Source: Marinomonas aquiplantarum (GTDB lineage: Bacteria; Pseudomonadota; Gammaproteobacteria; Pseudomonadales; Marinomonadaceae). From it: a stretch of 64,000 nt of DNA. Within the stretch, counting starts at the first letter, position 1. Each line of letters opens with the position of its first letter. Shown here in pieces: positions 1 through 8,798 of the stretch. The notes under the pieces are model-generated. The model was not told where the DNA came from and did no database searches. It was given only the letters and a program-made list of their open reading frames with translations. The DNA lies in the NCBI RefSeq assembly GCF_003314975.1, contig NZ_QNRF01000005.1, positions 186,001 through 250,000 on the forward strand. The letters run 5' to 3'. The position numbers were made by a program, and so were the translations under genes.

Positions 1-228
1 ACTTCTGCATTTGCAGCGTCTGATGATAACTACTCAGATCGCATTCAAAGTACGAAAGCAGGTATCGAAGCTTTATCAAATACTTTAGAAAATATGGGTG
101 CTACTGTTGATGCTAGTGTTGATTTGAACGGCGCTTATACTCCTAGCCAAAAAGAAGCCGTTTACGCTGAGAAATACTCTGATCTACAAGATCAATTTGA
201 CGCACTTCACGCTCAATCAGCTGAATAA
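1..228 (+). CDS. small exported protein, copy 1 (5' end missing)
   Basis: The reading frame is open from the first base and stops with TAA at 226-228, so the start codon lies outside the window. The visible 75 residues begin with TSAFAASDD, which looks like the end of a signal peptide (cleavage near AFA-AS) followed by a short acidic, helix-forming mature protein. It is a close paralogue of the next gene: both share LENMGA-x-VDASVDLNGAYTP-x-QK and end in a QFD-x-LHA motif. The two are 58 bases apart and probably arose by tandem duplication. I do not recognise the family. The size and signal suggest a small periplasmic protein, which is an inference. Confidence 0.75.
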   Translation, partial: TSAFAASDDNYSDRIQSTKAGIEALSNTLENMGATVDASVDLNGAYTPSQKEAVYAEKYSDLQDQFDALHAQSAE

Positions 229-286
229 CATTTAATTGAAAAATTATTCATTATCAAATTAAAGAATTTTTAAAAAGGATATTATT

Positions 287-562
287 ATGAAAAACCTAAA
301 CAAAACAATTTTAGCTCTAGTAACAGCTTCTGTATTCTCAACAGCGGCAATGGCATCTTCTGATGAAAGCGCTACTGACCGTCTAATGAGTGCTCGTGGT
401 AGTGTTGAAGCGCTTGCTACTACGCTTGAAAACATGGGTGCAAATGTTGATGCTAGTGTCGATTTGAATGGTGCTTACACACCAGCTCAAAAAACAGCTG
501 TATATGAACAGAAACATGATGAATTACAAGCTCAGTTTGATTCACTACACGCTGAATCATAA
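287..562 (+). CDS. small exported protein, copy 2
   Basis: A 91-residue protein with a clear Sec signal: positive start MKNLNK, hydrophobic core, and a likely cleavage after AMA near residue 23. The mature part is about 68 residues, has no cysteine, and is predicted by eye to be mostly helical with an amphipathic C-terminal segment. A ribosome site AAAAAGGA lies about 8 bases before the ATG. It is a tandem paralogue of the upstream truncated gene, and a strong terminator follows. Function unknown. The shared core around DASVDLNGAYTP is more conserved between the two copies than the termini, so it is probably the functional part. Confidence 0.8.
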   Translation: MKNLNKTILALVTASVFSTAAMASSDESATDRLMSARGSVEALATTLENMGANVDASVDLNGAYTPAQKTAVYEQKHDELQAQFDSLHAES

Positions 563-575
563 TGTTGATTATTAA

Positions 576-609
576 AAAAGCCAGATGAGTTTCTCATCTG
601 GCTTTTTTT
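576..609. terminator. bidirectional rho-independent terminator
   Basis: A perfect 12-bp stem (arms 578-589 and 593-604) with a 3-base loop. It is followed by a T-run on the plus strand and preceded by an A-run that gives a T-run on the minus strand. It ends both the small exported protein gene and the convergent bepA-like gene. Confidence 0.9.
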
Positions 610-624
610 GTTTGAGCGCTTTTT

Positions 625-2043
625 TTAATCTTCTTTGGTTTCTAAATCTTCATCTTTTTCTGCTTTTATAATCCTTTCAAATTCTTTTTCTGTGTTTTTT
701 AATTTCTCGATATTAACTTTGTCAGACGATTTAATGGCTCTCTTTAATAATATGGACGCCGTTTTTTCTTTTCCTCTGTTAAAGTCAAGAAGTGACCGGT
801 AATAGAGGGCCATGCTTTTATTATTTAAGTTTTTATAATATTGGATGTACGCTCTCCAAATTATTCTTTTTTGATAAAGGTAGTTTGCTTTAACAATGCT
901 CGGTTTTTGGTTGGTTAATTGTGCATTCAGTGAGGAAAAATAAATATTGTCTGGTGCTAAGTTGAGTTCTTTATCTAAAATTTTTATTGCTTGATTGTTT
1001 TGTTTCAGGGAGGCATAGCTTAAAGCAAGTAAATAATGAGTATAACGATTATGCGTTTGTATCTGTTCTAAATAATGAATTGCACGCTCAGGGGCTTGGA
1101 CTAAATACGCAAACAAGGCTTTCGCAAAATGACTTGGATCACGGTTGTGGACGTGTTGAGACAGGTATTGATAAGGCTGGTCTTCCAGACCCGCTCTGTA
1201 GGCGAGTAAGCTGGCTCTGAAAAACTCAAAATCCCGACCATCGCGCTGATTTAAGATACTCTCTTTGGTGTCTGTACTAAAGGAGTCAGACATTCGGGTA
1301 TCAGGTGACGGATGAGTGGATAAAAACTCCAGCTTGGGGCGGCCTAGCGCTTTTTTAAAAAATGCTTGGAAGAGCTGAGTCATACCATCAGGGTTTATGT
1401 CTGCTTTAACAAGGTATTCTCGGCCACGGCGATCGGCTTCTTGCTCTTGGTTACGGCTATAGGTAAGTGTGTTTTCTGCTTGATTGGCAATGCCGCCCAA
1501 CCATAGAGCCGTTGTCGCATCGGAACCTGCTCCTGCAAGTGCCGCCGCGATACCTGCACCAAGCATCACAAGGGTTTTTCGCAACTCCTCACTCGAATTC
1601 TGACGTTGCCTTTCATAGTGCTGTAAGTCTAAATGGGCCAATTCATGTGCGAGTAAACCGAGTAGCATGTCTTCATTGGTAATCACTTCCATGATGTCTG
1701 AATACAGAAACATGTGATTACCAGGAATGACAAAGGCATTACTTTGAGAGCTATTTAGGAAGGTAATTTCGACTGTTTTATTATACAAGTCCGTTTGCGG
1801 CAATAGGATAGATAAGGTGTCTTTGAAATAGTCATAGGCAGGCGGAAAGTCAATTAGTGCGCGGCTACCATTAAGCTTTCGAAACCAATACTGGCCTAAA
1901 ACGTAGGATGGGTTTGACAATGTTCTCTCGTCTTTATTGGCTTCGAGATCAGGAATGCTCGCATGGCTAAAATGGCTTACGGAAAGAGAAAAAACCAAGG
2001 TGATGAATGTCAATTTGGTTGTAACGACGGAAAATAGTCTCAT
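625..2043 (-). CDS. bepA: M48 metalloprotease with TPR region, BepA-like
   Basis: Periplasmic zinc metalloprotease of the M48 family. In E. coli BepA works in quality control of outer-membrane protein assembly (LptD, BamA). The zinc motif HELAHLDLQH lies about 130 residues from the chosen start, and the third ligand region is EQEADRRG. The C-terminal half is helical and TPR-like. I chose the ATG at 2043 because it opens a signal-peptide-like N-terminus (MRLFSVVTTKLTF); the frame extends to a GTG at 2088, but that would overlap tusA and bury the signal. Its neighbours tusA and perM match the Pseudomonas arrangement. The symbol is given by family and context; the TPR half is divergent. Confidence 0.85.
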   Translation of the reverse strand: MRLFSVVTTKLTFITLVFSLSVSHFSHASIPDLEANKDERTLSNPSYVLGQYWFRKLNGSRALIDFPPAYDYFKDTLSILLPQTDLYNKTVEITFLNSSQSNAFVIPGNHMFLYSDIMEVITNEDMLLGLLAHELAHLDLQHYERQRQNSSEELRKTLVMLGAGIAAALAGAGSDATTALWLGGIANQAENTLTYSRNQEQEADRRGREYLVKADINPDGMTQLFQAFFKKALGRPKLEFLSTHPSPDTRMSDSFSTDTKESILNQRDGRDFEFFRASLLAYRAGLEDQPYQYLSQHVHNRDPSHFAKALFAYLVQAPERAIHYLEQIQTHNRYTHYLLALSYASLKQNNQAIKILDKELNLAPDNIYFSSLNAQLTNQKPSIVKANYLYQKRIIWRAYIQYYKNLNNKSMALYYRSLLDFNRGKEKTASILLKRAIKSSDKVNIEKLKNTEKEFERIIKAEKDEDLETKED

Positions 2044-2076
2044 AATAAGGCGGTCAAATAAGCAGATAAAGAATGT

Positions 2077-2337
2077 ATGATCGAACACAGTAGTCAGTAT
2101 GACGTAATCTTAGATGCAAGAGAAGATCGCTGTCCAATGCCTTTACTTAAAGTAAAGTTAGCGTTGAGCAAGATGCAGTCAGGTCAAGTTTTGAGTGTGA
2201 CAACCTGTGATTCAGGATCTTTGAAAGACATACCTCAATACCTAGACCTCCAAGGTCATTCACTGCTGTCCCTATCAGACGATAAGAACGAGTTTTGTTT
2301 CATTATTCAAAAGGATTCAATAGATACGCCATGTTAA
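2077..2337 (+). CDS. tusA: TusA/SirA-family sulfur carrier protein
   Basis: An 86-residue single-domain protein with the family signature DRCPMPLLK (CPxP), whose cysteine carries persulfide sulfur. In E. coli TusA relays sulfur from IscS for 2-thiouridine formation in tRNA. It is divergent from the bepA-like gene, with only 33 bases between the chosen starts, and overlaps perM by 7 bases. Proteins of this bepA-linked type in Pseudomonas have also been tied to molybdenum cofactor sulfuration, so the exact acceptor is uncertain. Confidence 0.85.
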   Translation: MIEHSSQYDVILDAREDRCPMPLLKVKLALSKMQSGQVLSVTTCDSGSLKDIPQYLDLQGHSLLSLSDDKNEFCFIIQKDSIDTPC

Positions 2338-3407
2338 AAATTGTTGATGGGTTAATTAAGCGTTATTTCTCCAATGAAGAAGTGGTGGTTTTTCTATTAT
2401 TATTGCTAGCTTGCATTGGTGTACTCGCATTCTGGGGAGGTATCTTAGCGCCAGTATTAATCGCCATCGTATTGGCTTTTTTATTGCAGGGCTTGGTTGA
2501 ACGTTTACAGCGTATGGGCTTGGGTCATACTTCTTCAGTCTTGGTGGTGTTTGTTGGTTTTATGACCAGTTGTGTGGTTTTCATTAGTGTTATGGTGCCG
2601 ATTATCTGGCGTCAAGCAGATCGCTTTTTTAAAGATGCCCCCAGAATGTTTACCGATCTTAGAGATGTGGTGCAACGTTTTGCAGAAGGCCACAGTGAAA
2701 TAGTGAGTCAAACCGCCATAGATGAGGTGATTAATTCCTTGGCAAATGAATCAACGAATTTAGGTCAATGGATTGTCTCTTTCTCTATTTCTAGCATTCC
2801 TTCTTTGTTTTCCTTAGTCATCTATTTGGTGCTTGTGCCCTTGGTCATTTTCTTCTTGCTGAAAGATCAAAGATCCATTCTGAGCTATCTGACGTCCTGG
2901 TTACCAAAAGAAAGAAAAATGATGCGCCGCATCTCACATGAAATGAACGATCAAATCGCTAACTACATTCGTGGTAAGTTTATTGAGATGTTAGTGGTTG
3001 GTGTGGTGACCTATCTGGTCTTTCTGATGTTTGGGCTTAGGTACGCTGAATTACTTGCCTTATTGGTTGGTTTGTCAGTACTTATTCCATACATCGGGGC
3101 CGCAGCAGTTACCATTCCTGTTGTGCTAGTGGCGTTTTATCAATTCGGCACACAAAATGAATTTATTTATGTTGTCGTCGCGTATTTGGTTGTTCAAGCT
3201 TTGGATGGCAATGTTTTAGTACCCTTGCTATTTTCGGAAGCGGTTAACTTGCATCCGTTAGCCATCATTATTGCCGTGTTGTTTTTTGGTGGTATTTGGG
3301 GATTTTGGGGGATCTTTTTTGCAATTCCTTTGGCTACGCTAGTGAAAGCCATTATTAATGCTTGGCCAGGGGAAGAAGATTTACTCGACCAAACAACGGT
3401 CGAGTAA
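2331..3407 (+). CDS. perM: AI-2E/PerM family transporter
   Basis: An inner-membrane protein of the AI-2E transporter (DUF20, PerM/YfgO) family, 358 residues from the ATG at 2331. Two hydrophobic segments sit near the N-terminus, followed by a long soluble loop (about residues 70-145) and then about five more transmembrane helices. The start overlaps the tusA stop by 7 bases, so translation is probably coupled; an upstream in-frame ATG at 2295 would lie inside tusA and is less likely. Family members export small molecules or act as antiporters; the substrate here cannot be read from the sequence. A 10-bp stem hairpin overlaps its last codons. Confidence 0.85.
   Translation: MLKIVDGLIKRYFSNEEVVVFLLLLLACIGVLAFWGGILAPVLIAIVLAFLLQGLVERLQRMGLGHTSSVLVVFVGFMTSCVVFISVMVPIIWRQADRFFKDAPRMFTDLRDVVQRFAEGHSEIVSQTAIDEVINSLANESTNLGQWIVSFSISSIPSLFSLVIYLVLVPLVIFFLLKDQRSILSYLTSWLPKERKMMRRISHEMNDQIANYIRGKFIEMLVVGVVTYLVFLMFGLRYAELLALLVGLSVLIPYIGAAAVTIPVVLVAFYQFGTQNEFIYVVVAYLVVQALDGNVLVPLLFSEAVNLHPLAIIIAVLFFGGIWGFWGIFFAIPLATLVKAIINAWPGEEDLLDQTTVE
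3381..3407 (+). other. hairpin overlapping the perM stop codon
   Basis: TTACTCGACC and GGTCGAGTAA form a perfect 10-bp stem around a 7-base loop, with the perM stop codon inside the right arm. No T-run follows on either strand, so it is not a standard intrinsic terminator. It may protect the mRNA 3' end or pause transcription between the convergent perM and alpha-glucosidase genes. Confidence 0.6.
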
Positions 3408-3433
3408 TCCCTAGACAGCTTGTCGCGATCTTA

Positions 3434-5059
3434 TTATTCAATTAAATCGGCGATCACAACACTGTAAGCGGGTAAGATAATCAAACCCGCTTCGATTTTT
3501 CCTACAGGTAAGCTATTGGGCAACTCGATGGCTTTTAAGTCATGTTGACTCGGGTGTTGAAACTCATCTTGGCTAGTATTAATGGCAATTAAGCAGCTCT
3601 GGTCTTGATATCGGCGAATGAAGATCAATCTATGCTCGTCATTGAATAGAAATGTGATGTCGCCGACTTTTAGCGCCAATCTGTTTTTTCTAAAGGCTAG
3701 GAAATCTCGATAAGCGTTCAAACACGAGTTTGGGTCTTGTTCTTGATTATTGACGGCAAGAGGGTAGTGTTGAGTAGGGACGGGTAACCAAAGGGATGAT
3801 TGTTGACTGAATCCAGCCTGTTCGTTTGTATCCCAAGGCATAGGCGTGCGGCAGCCATCTCGCCCTTTAAATTCAGGCCAAAAGGCAATACCAAATGGGT
3901 CAACCAATTCTTCAAAGTTTAATTCTGCTTCTGTTAGCGCCAGTTCTTCTCCTTGATACAAACAAACGCTACCACGCAGGCTAAGTAGCATCAGCATGTA
4001 GATTTTACTCTTGGCGATATTGTCTTGATTTTTCCCCCAACGAGTCGCTACACGTTCCACATCATGATTGCCTATCGACCAACACGGCCAACCATCTCCG
4101 AGACCATTTTCGATCGTCTCCATGGTATCTCGTATGTGTTGCATACTGTTATCGTGAGTTAGTAGATCGAACGAATAGCACATATGGAGTTTGTCATTAC
4201 CTTGCGTGTAATCGGCCATGGTTTTGAGAGAGAAATCACACCCAACTTCACCCACTGTCGTCGTCCCTGGATATTGATTAAGTAGCTGTCTCAAACGCTG
4301 TAGAAAGGCGATATTTTCAGGTCGTGATTTGTCGTATAAGTGAAGTTGGTATGCGTAGGGATTGTCTAGCCGAACGCCAATACTGCCTTCCACTACCTCT
4401 TCTTTTGGTGGGTTATTTCTGAGTTCTAGGTCATGATAATAGTAATTCGCAGTGTCCAAACGAAAACCATCTACGCCGCGCTTTAACCAAAACTCCACGG
4501 TCTCTAATAATGCGTCGACAACGGCAGGATTATGAAAGTTTAAATCGGGCTGGCTGTCGAGGAAATTATGTAAATAATACTGACGACGTCGACTGTCCCA
4601 ATGCCACGCTGGCCCGCCAAATACCGATAGCCAATTGTTCGGCACTGTTCCATCAGCTTGAGCGTCAGCCCAGATATACCAATCTGCTTTATCGTTATCA
4701 TGACTTTGCCGAGACTCTATGAACCAAGGGTGCTGATCTGAGGAATGATTGAGTACCTGATCTATAATGACCTTTAATCCGTGTTCATGTGCGGCCTGAA
4801 TTAACTGATCAAAGTCGTCTAGCTTGCCAAAAATAGGATCGACATCGCAGTAGTTTGAAACATCATAACCAAAATCTTTCATCGGTGAGGTAAAAAAGGG
4901 TGATAGCCAAATGGCATCTACACCTAGATTCGCAATGTAATCCATTTTGTGTGTGACACCGGCGAGGTCGCCAATGCCATCATTATTCGCATCAAAAAAG
5001 CTGCGAGGATACACCTGATAAATAACGGCACCGCGCCACCATGGCTGATTGGTTGTCAT
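3434..5059 (-). CDS. GH13 alpha-glucosidase
   Basis: A 541-residue cytoplasmic glycoside hydrolase of family 13, with no signal peptide. The four GH13 regions are visible: DQVLNHSSD, GFRLDTANYY (nucleophile Asp), TTVGEVG (acid/base Glu) and IGNHDVERVATRWG. The QPDLNFH segment and the overall length fit the alpha-glucosidase group (subfamily 23-like) that hydrolyses alpha-1,4-linked maltose or sucrose-type disaccharides. A good ribosome site AAGGA precedes the ATG. It is divergent from an MFS transporter gene, which may import its substrate. Subfamily and sugar specificity are inferred from motif resemblance and would need alignment. Confidence 0.88.
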   Translation of the reverse strand: MTTNQPWWRGAVIYQVYPRSFFDANNDGIGDLAGVTHKMDYIANLGVDAIWLSPFFTSPMKDFGYDVSNYCDVDPIFGKLDDFDQLIQAAHEHGLKVIIDQVLNHSSDQHPWFIESRQSHDNDKADWYIWADAQADGTVPNNWLSVFGGPAWHWDSRRRQYYLHNFLDSQPDLNFHNPAVVDALLETVEFWLKRGVDGFRLDTANYYYHDLELRNNPPKEEVVEGSIGVRLDNPYAYQLHLYDKSRPENIAFLQRLRQLLNQYPGTTTVGEVGCDFSLKTMADYTQGNDKLHMCYSFDLLTHDNSMQHIRDTMETIENGLGDGWPCWSIGNHDVERVATRWGKNQDNIAKSKIYMLMLLSLRGSVCLYQGEELALTEAELNFEELVDPFGIAFWPEFKGRDGCRTPMPWDTNEQAGFSQQSSLWLPVPTQHYPLAVNNQEQDPNSCLNAYRDFLAFRKNRLALKVGDITFLFNDEHRLIFIRRYQDQSCLIAINTSQDEFQHPSQHDLKAIELPNSLPVGKIEAGLIILPAYSVVIADLIE

Positions 5060-5217
5060 GACGAGTTCCTTTGTTAGTTGAACATAAGGTTAAGGTTAGA
5101 TTGAGCGGATTGTTATTATTGGGTGGATCGTGCTTTTTACTGATATTTCCAGCATACTCAAAGAAATTGATTTTTGCATAATAATGATTACGAATGGATG
5201 TGATCTTTGGAGCTAAG

Positions 5218-6372
5218 ATGTTTTCACCAAAAGCTCGATCAGTGGCTTGGCCATTGTTTTTCTTCTACTTTTTCTTTTGTTGTTTAATTGGTGTGATGAT
5301 GCCTTATATCTCGGTTTATTATAAATCGATTGGCCTGTCTGCGTCTGAAATCGGTCGACTCATGTCAACTTTCACCTTGTCAGGTATCGTCATTCCGCAT
5401 TTTTGGGGGTGGCTAACAGCGAAGATTGGCTTACCTAAGCGGATTTTACAATGTGCGGTGATTGGCTGTTTTATTGCGGTTTTGCCGTTTAATTGGAATA
5501 AAGAGTTTGAAAGCCTTTGGTTATTAACCTGCTGCATGGCGCTATTCTATTCAGCCTTACTCCCGATGACTGACTCGCTAGCGGTTCGCAGTATTCGTCG
5601 CCTGGATGTGCCCTATACACGATTGCGGGTCGGTGGTTCGATTGGCTATGTGGTCGCGGTCGCGGCGGGCGGCTTTTTGATTGGTCAGTTTGGTGCCTGG
5701 ATCGTCATACCCACCATGTGCGCATTTCTCGCACTGGCGGTAGTGACCATTTTCTTTGTTAAAGAGCAGGCATATGAAGCAAGCAATCATAAAGAACCGG
5801 CATCGTTTGCTTCGTTATTGAAAGAACCTGAATCATTACTGTTTTTTGGTCTGGCGTTTTTGGCTTTTATGTCGCATGCCCCTTTCAATGTCTTTTTTGC
5901 GGTCCACCTGTCGGACTTTGGCTACAGTGGTGAAGCCATTGGTCTTTTAATGGCATTTGGTGTGATCATTGAAATCATCCTGTTTTTATTTTTTGGTAAT
6001 ACCGTTAAGCGATTTGATGTCGTGCATTTGGTCATGCTGTGTTTTGTTTGTGGTGTGGTGCGCTGGCTTCTCGTTGGCTGGTTTACTTCGAACGTATGGA
6101 TATTAATGTTCACACAAATGCTTCATTGCATTACCTTTGCGCTGTTTCACATGGTATCCATCGAGCAGATTAGACGCTTGTTTCCAGAGCGTTATGCGGG
6201 TCAAGGACAAGCGATGTACAGTGCTTTTGCCATAGGTTTAGGCGGTGGCTTAGGTATGGTGGTGACTGGTTACCTTTGGGAATGGGTTGGAGGTGCTTGG
6301 GCCTTTACCGCTGCCGCCATAGTAAGTGGGCTCGCTTTGATTATCTTGATCGTCAGTCAGAAAGGTCGATAA
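5218..6372 (+). CDS. MFS transporter, MFS_1-like (HcaT-type)
   Basis: A polytopic inner-membrane protein of about 12 helices, 384 residues from the ATG at 5218. That start has a GGAG ribosome site 5 bases upstream; an in-frame ATG 24 bases earlier lacks one. The N-terminal pattern (FFFYFFFCCLIGVMMPYISV, then GLSASEIG) is typical of the LacY/HcaT-related MFS_1-like family of proton symporters. The substrate is unknown. The divergent alpha-glucosidase suggests a disaccharide, whereas HcaT homologues are annotated as phenylpropionate carriers; neither is proven. Confidence 0.8.
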   Translation: MFSPKARSVAWPLFFFYFFFCCLIGVMMPYISVYYKSIGLSASEIGRLMSTFTLSGIVIPHFWGWLTAKIGLPKRILQCAVIGCFIAVLPFNWNKEFESLWLLTCCMALFYSALLPMTDSLAVRSIRRLDVPYTRLRVGGSIGYVVAVAAGGFLIGQFGAWIVIPTMCAFLALAVVTIFFVKEQAYEASNHKEPASFASLLKEPESLLFFGLAFLAFMSHAPFNVFFAVHLSDFGYSGEAIGLLMAFGVIIEIILFLFFGNTVKRFDVVHLVMLCFVCGVVRWLLVGWFTSNVWILMFTQMLHCITFALFHMVSIEQIRRLFPERYAGQGQAMYSAFAIGLGGGLGMVVTGYLWEWVGGAWAFTAAAIVSGLALIILIVSQKGR

Positions 6373-6380
6373 GGCATGGC

Positions 6381-6415
6381 GTTAAAACGGGCCTTAATGT
6401 GAGGCCTGTTTTAAC
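6381..6415. terminator. bidirectional hairpin between MFS and lysR genes
   Basis: A 14-bp stem with one G-T pair: left arm 6381-6394 (GTTAAAACGGGCCT), right arm 6402-6415, 7-base loop. T-rich and A-rich ends lie inside the stem. It sits at the convergent 3' ends of the MFS and LysR genes, and its right arm is inside the last codons of the LysR gene. Confidence 0.65.
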
Positions 6416-7269
6416 AAGGATATAAACGCATTGGCCGCTCGACTAAGGGTTCTTTGTTTATGGTGTAACACTCCCAATTTCCTCTCTACATTGAGCTCGG
6501 GAAAATTTAATACTGTCAGCCTGTCGTCTACTAACGTGGAGGGCAGTAAAGACCAGCCCCAACCAATACTCACAAGCATCGCCAAGGTTTCAAGGTTATT
6601 GGTGTTCATTCGAACCTGAGGTTTCAGACCTTGCTTACCAAACACTTGCTCGGCTATCTGACGTGTGAAGGTGTTTTTATTGGGCAAGACACAAGGATAT
6701 TGGGCGAGGTCCACTAAACTTATCTGCGCCAGGTGTGTTAAAGGGTGATCTTTACTAACCACACAGGTTAAGGGGTCTGACCAAATTGGGATGGATTCTA
6801 ATAAGCTATTTTCTTTATTAGACAGAGTAATCACAGCAAGTTCTGCATGACCTTTTAGGACGTGCTGATACGCTTCTTCTGATTGAGTAAATTCAATTTC
6901 CAATTGCGCACTAGGGTAGTCTTGTTGGAAACGTTTCAGTGAGTCTGGTAGTCGGTGTAAACCAACATGATGACTGGTTGATAGTCTAAGCTCACCGCTT
7001 ACGTCTTGCATTTGTAAAGTCATGCTGCGTTTGATGTCTTCAAGGTCCTCAGCCATTTTCCTTGCCTTAGGTAACAAACGAATTCCGGCTTCTGTTAACT
7101 GGACTTGCCTGCCAATGCGATCAAATAGTTTCACGCCAAGGTTGGATTCTAAAGCGGCAATGCGTTTACTGACCGCCGGCTGGGTGACAAATAGTCGTGT
7201 CGCAGCATCCGAAAAAGAGTGGGTTTCTGCGACTTTTATAAAGGTGAGTAACTCGGCAATATCTAGCAT
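6394..7269 (-). CDS. LysR-family transcriptional regulator
   Basis: A 291-residue LysR-type regulator. Residues 1-60 hold the winged helix-turn-helix (AAxRLFVTQPAVSKRIAALE, then LGVKLFDR); residues from about 90 to the end form the effector-binding domain. It is divergent from leuC with 93 bases between the starts, the usual layout for a LysR regulator and its target. An imperfect TTTG-N12-CAAA dyad at 7304-7323 lies in that gap and overlaps a possible leuC promoter. It is therefore a candidate regulator of leuCDB, but LysR genes next to leuC in other genomes are mostly uncharacterised. Confidence 0.9.
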   Translation of the reverse strand: MLDIAELLTFIKVAETHSFSDAATRLFVTQPAVSKRIAALESNLGVKLFDRIGRQVQLTEAGIRLLPKARKMAEDLEDIKRSMTLQMQDVSGELRLSTSHHVGLHRLPDSLKRFQQDYPSAQLEIEFTQSEEAYQHVLKGHAELAVITLSNKENSLLESIPIWSDPLTCVVSKDHPLTHLAQISLVDLAQYPCVLPNKNTFTRQIAEQVFGKQGLKPQVRMNTNNLETLAMLVSIGWGWSLLPSTLVDDRLTVLNFPELNVERKLGVLHHKQRTLSRAANAFISLLKQASH

Positions 7270-7304
7270 TCCAAAAAATAATCCAAAATATGAAAAATAT
7301 GAAT

Positions 7305-7333
7305 TTGAGTAATTTAAGCCAAAGTTTTAGGAT
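7305..7333 (+). promoter_or_regulatory. possible leuC promoter
   Basis: TTGAGT and TAGGAT separated by 17 bases, four of six matches each to the sigma-70 boxes. The -35 box lies within the TTTG-N12-CAAA dyad, where a LysR regulator could act. A ribosome site AGGAGA follows before the leuC ATG. Confidence 0.35.
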
Positions 7334-7362
7334 AGCGCAATAAGATTTTTAGGAGAGAACTT

Positions 7363-8790
7363 ATGGCTGGTAAAACCCTTTACGACAAATTGTGGGATTC
7401 CCACCTTGTCCAACAACGAGATGACGGTAGTGCGTTGATTTATATCGACTTACAGTTACTACACGAAGTGACATCACCACAAGCATTTGAAGGCTTGCGT
7501 TTGGCGGGTCGTAAACCATGGCGTACCTCAGCCAGTTTGGCGACACCGGATCATAATGTACCAACAACCAAACATGAGCGTATTTCAGGCGTTGATGGTA
7601 TTGAAGACCCTGTGTCAAAGATCCAAGTAACGACACTGGATGAAAACTGTAACGAATTTGGTATTACTGAATTCAACATGAAAGACATTCGTCAGGGCAT
7701 TGTGCACGTTGTTGGGCCAGAACAAGGTGCTACTTTACCAGGTATGACGGTTGTCTGTGGTGACTCCCATACGTCTACACACGGTGCATTTGGGGCTTTG
7801 GCTCATGGTATCGGCACGTCAGAAGTTGAACATGTGCTAGCGACTCAGTGTTTGGTACAAAAGAAAAGCCGCAACATGTTGGTTCGCGTCGACGGTGAAT
7901 TGTCCCCTTGGGTATCTGCTAAAGATGTGGTACTTGCCATTATCGGTGCGATCGGTACCGCGGGTGGCACTGGTTATGCTATCGAGTTTGGCGGTACGGG
8001 AATCCAATCTCTGTCGATGGAAGGTCGTATGACCGTTTGTAATATGGCCATTGAAGCTGGGGCTCGTGTTGGCCTAATTGCTGTCGATGATACCACGATC
8101 GAATACGTGAAAAACCGTCCTTATGCGCCAAAGGGTGAGCATTGGGATATGGCAGTAGCAGCATGGCAAGATTTAGTGTCAGACAAAGACGCCCAGTTTG
8201 ATGAAGTGGTCGTCATCAAATCAGAAGACATCAAACCTCAAGTGACTTGGGGAACCTCTCCTGAAATGGTCATTGCCATTGATGAGGCGATTCCTCGTCC
8301 TGAAGATCAAATCGATCCTGTGAAAAAAGAAGGTTATGCCCGTGCTTGGAAATACATGGGGCTAGAAGGTAAAACAACCTTAGCGGATGTGACTTTAGAT
8401 CGAGTGTTTATCGGTTCTTGCACAAACTCTCGTATAGAAGATCTGCGTATCGCTGCGGAAGTTGTGAAAGGGCGTAAAGTGGCTTCCAGTTTGAAACAAG
8501 CTATTGTTGTTCCTGGCTCTGGTTTAGTGAAAGCCCAAGCTGAAAAAGAAGGTCTGCATGAGATTTTCGAAGCGGCGGGTCTTGAGTGGCGTGAGCCTGG
8601 ATGTTCAATGTGTTTGGCGATGAACGCAGATAAATTAGGCAACGGCGAACATTGTGCTTCTACTTCAAATCGTAATTTTGAAGGTCGACAAGGTTTTGGT
8701 GGGCGTACCCACTTAGTCAGTCCTGCCATGGCGGCCGCTGCGGCGATAGCTGGTCATTTCGTTGACGTTAGCGAATTTGTGAAACACTAG
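7363..8790 (+). CDS. leuC: 3-isopropylmalate dehydratase large subunit
   Basis: LeuC (475 residues) isomerises 2-isopropylmalate to 3-isopropylmalate in leucine synthesis together with LeuD. It belongs to the aconitase superfamily and binds a 4Fe-4S cluster. Visible cluster cysteines are in GSCTNSR and [11 protein letters not shown], and the substrate-site motif [12 protein letters not shown] is intact. The length matches the bacterial family. It is the first gene of leuC-leuD-leuB, 8 bases before leuD. leuA is not in the window, as is common in Pseudomonas relatives where it is unlinked. Confidence 0.98.
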   Translation: MAGKTLYDKLWDSHLVQQRDDGSALIYIDLQLLHEVTSPQAFEGLRLAGRKPWRTSASLATPDHNVPTTKHERISGVDGIEDPVSKIQVTTLDENCNEFGITEFNMKDIRQGIVHVVGPEQGATLPGMTVVCGDSHTSTHGAFGALAHGIGTSEVEHVLATQCLVQKKSRNMLVRVDGELSPWVSAKDVVLAIIGAIGTAGGTGYAIEFGGTGIQSLSMEGRMTVCNMAIEAGARVGLIAVDDTTIEYVKNRPYAPKGEHWDMAVAAWQDLVSDKDAQFDEVVVIKSEDIKPQVTWGTSPEMVIAIDEAIPRPEDQIDPVKKEGYARAWKYMGLEGKTTLADVTLDRVFIGSCTNSRIEDLRIAAEVVKGRKVASSLKQAIVVPGSGLVKAQAEKEGLHEIFEAAGLEWREPGCSMCLAMNADKLGNGEHCASTSNRNFEGRQGFGGRTHLVSPAMAAAAAIAGHFVDVSEFVKH

Positions 8791-8798
8791 GAGAGAAT

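Noticed and set aside
2041..2088. GTG start for the bepA-like gene giving 15 extra residues
   Set aside because: It would overlap tusA and place a non-signal sequence before a good signal peptide that begins at the ATG at 2043.
8334..8729. Long open frame antisense to leuC
   Set aside because: It lies wholly within leuC, has proline/arginine-rich shadow composition and no ribosome site; leuC is certain.
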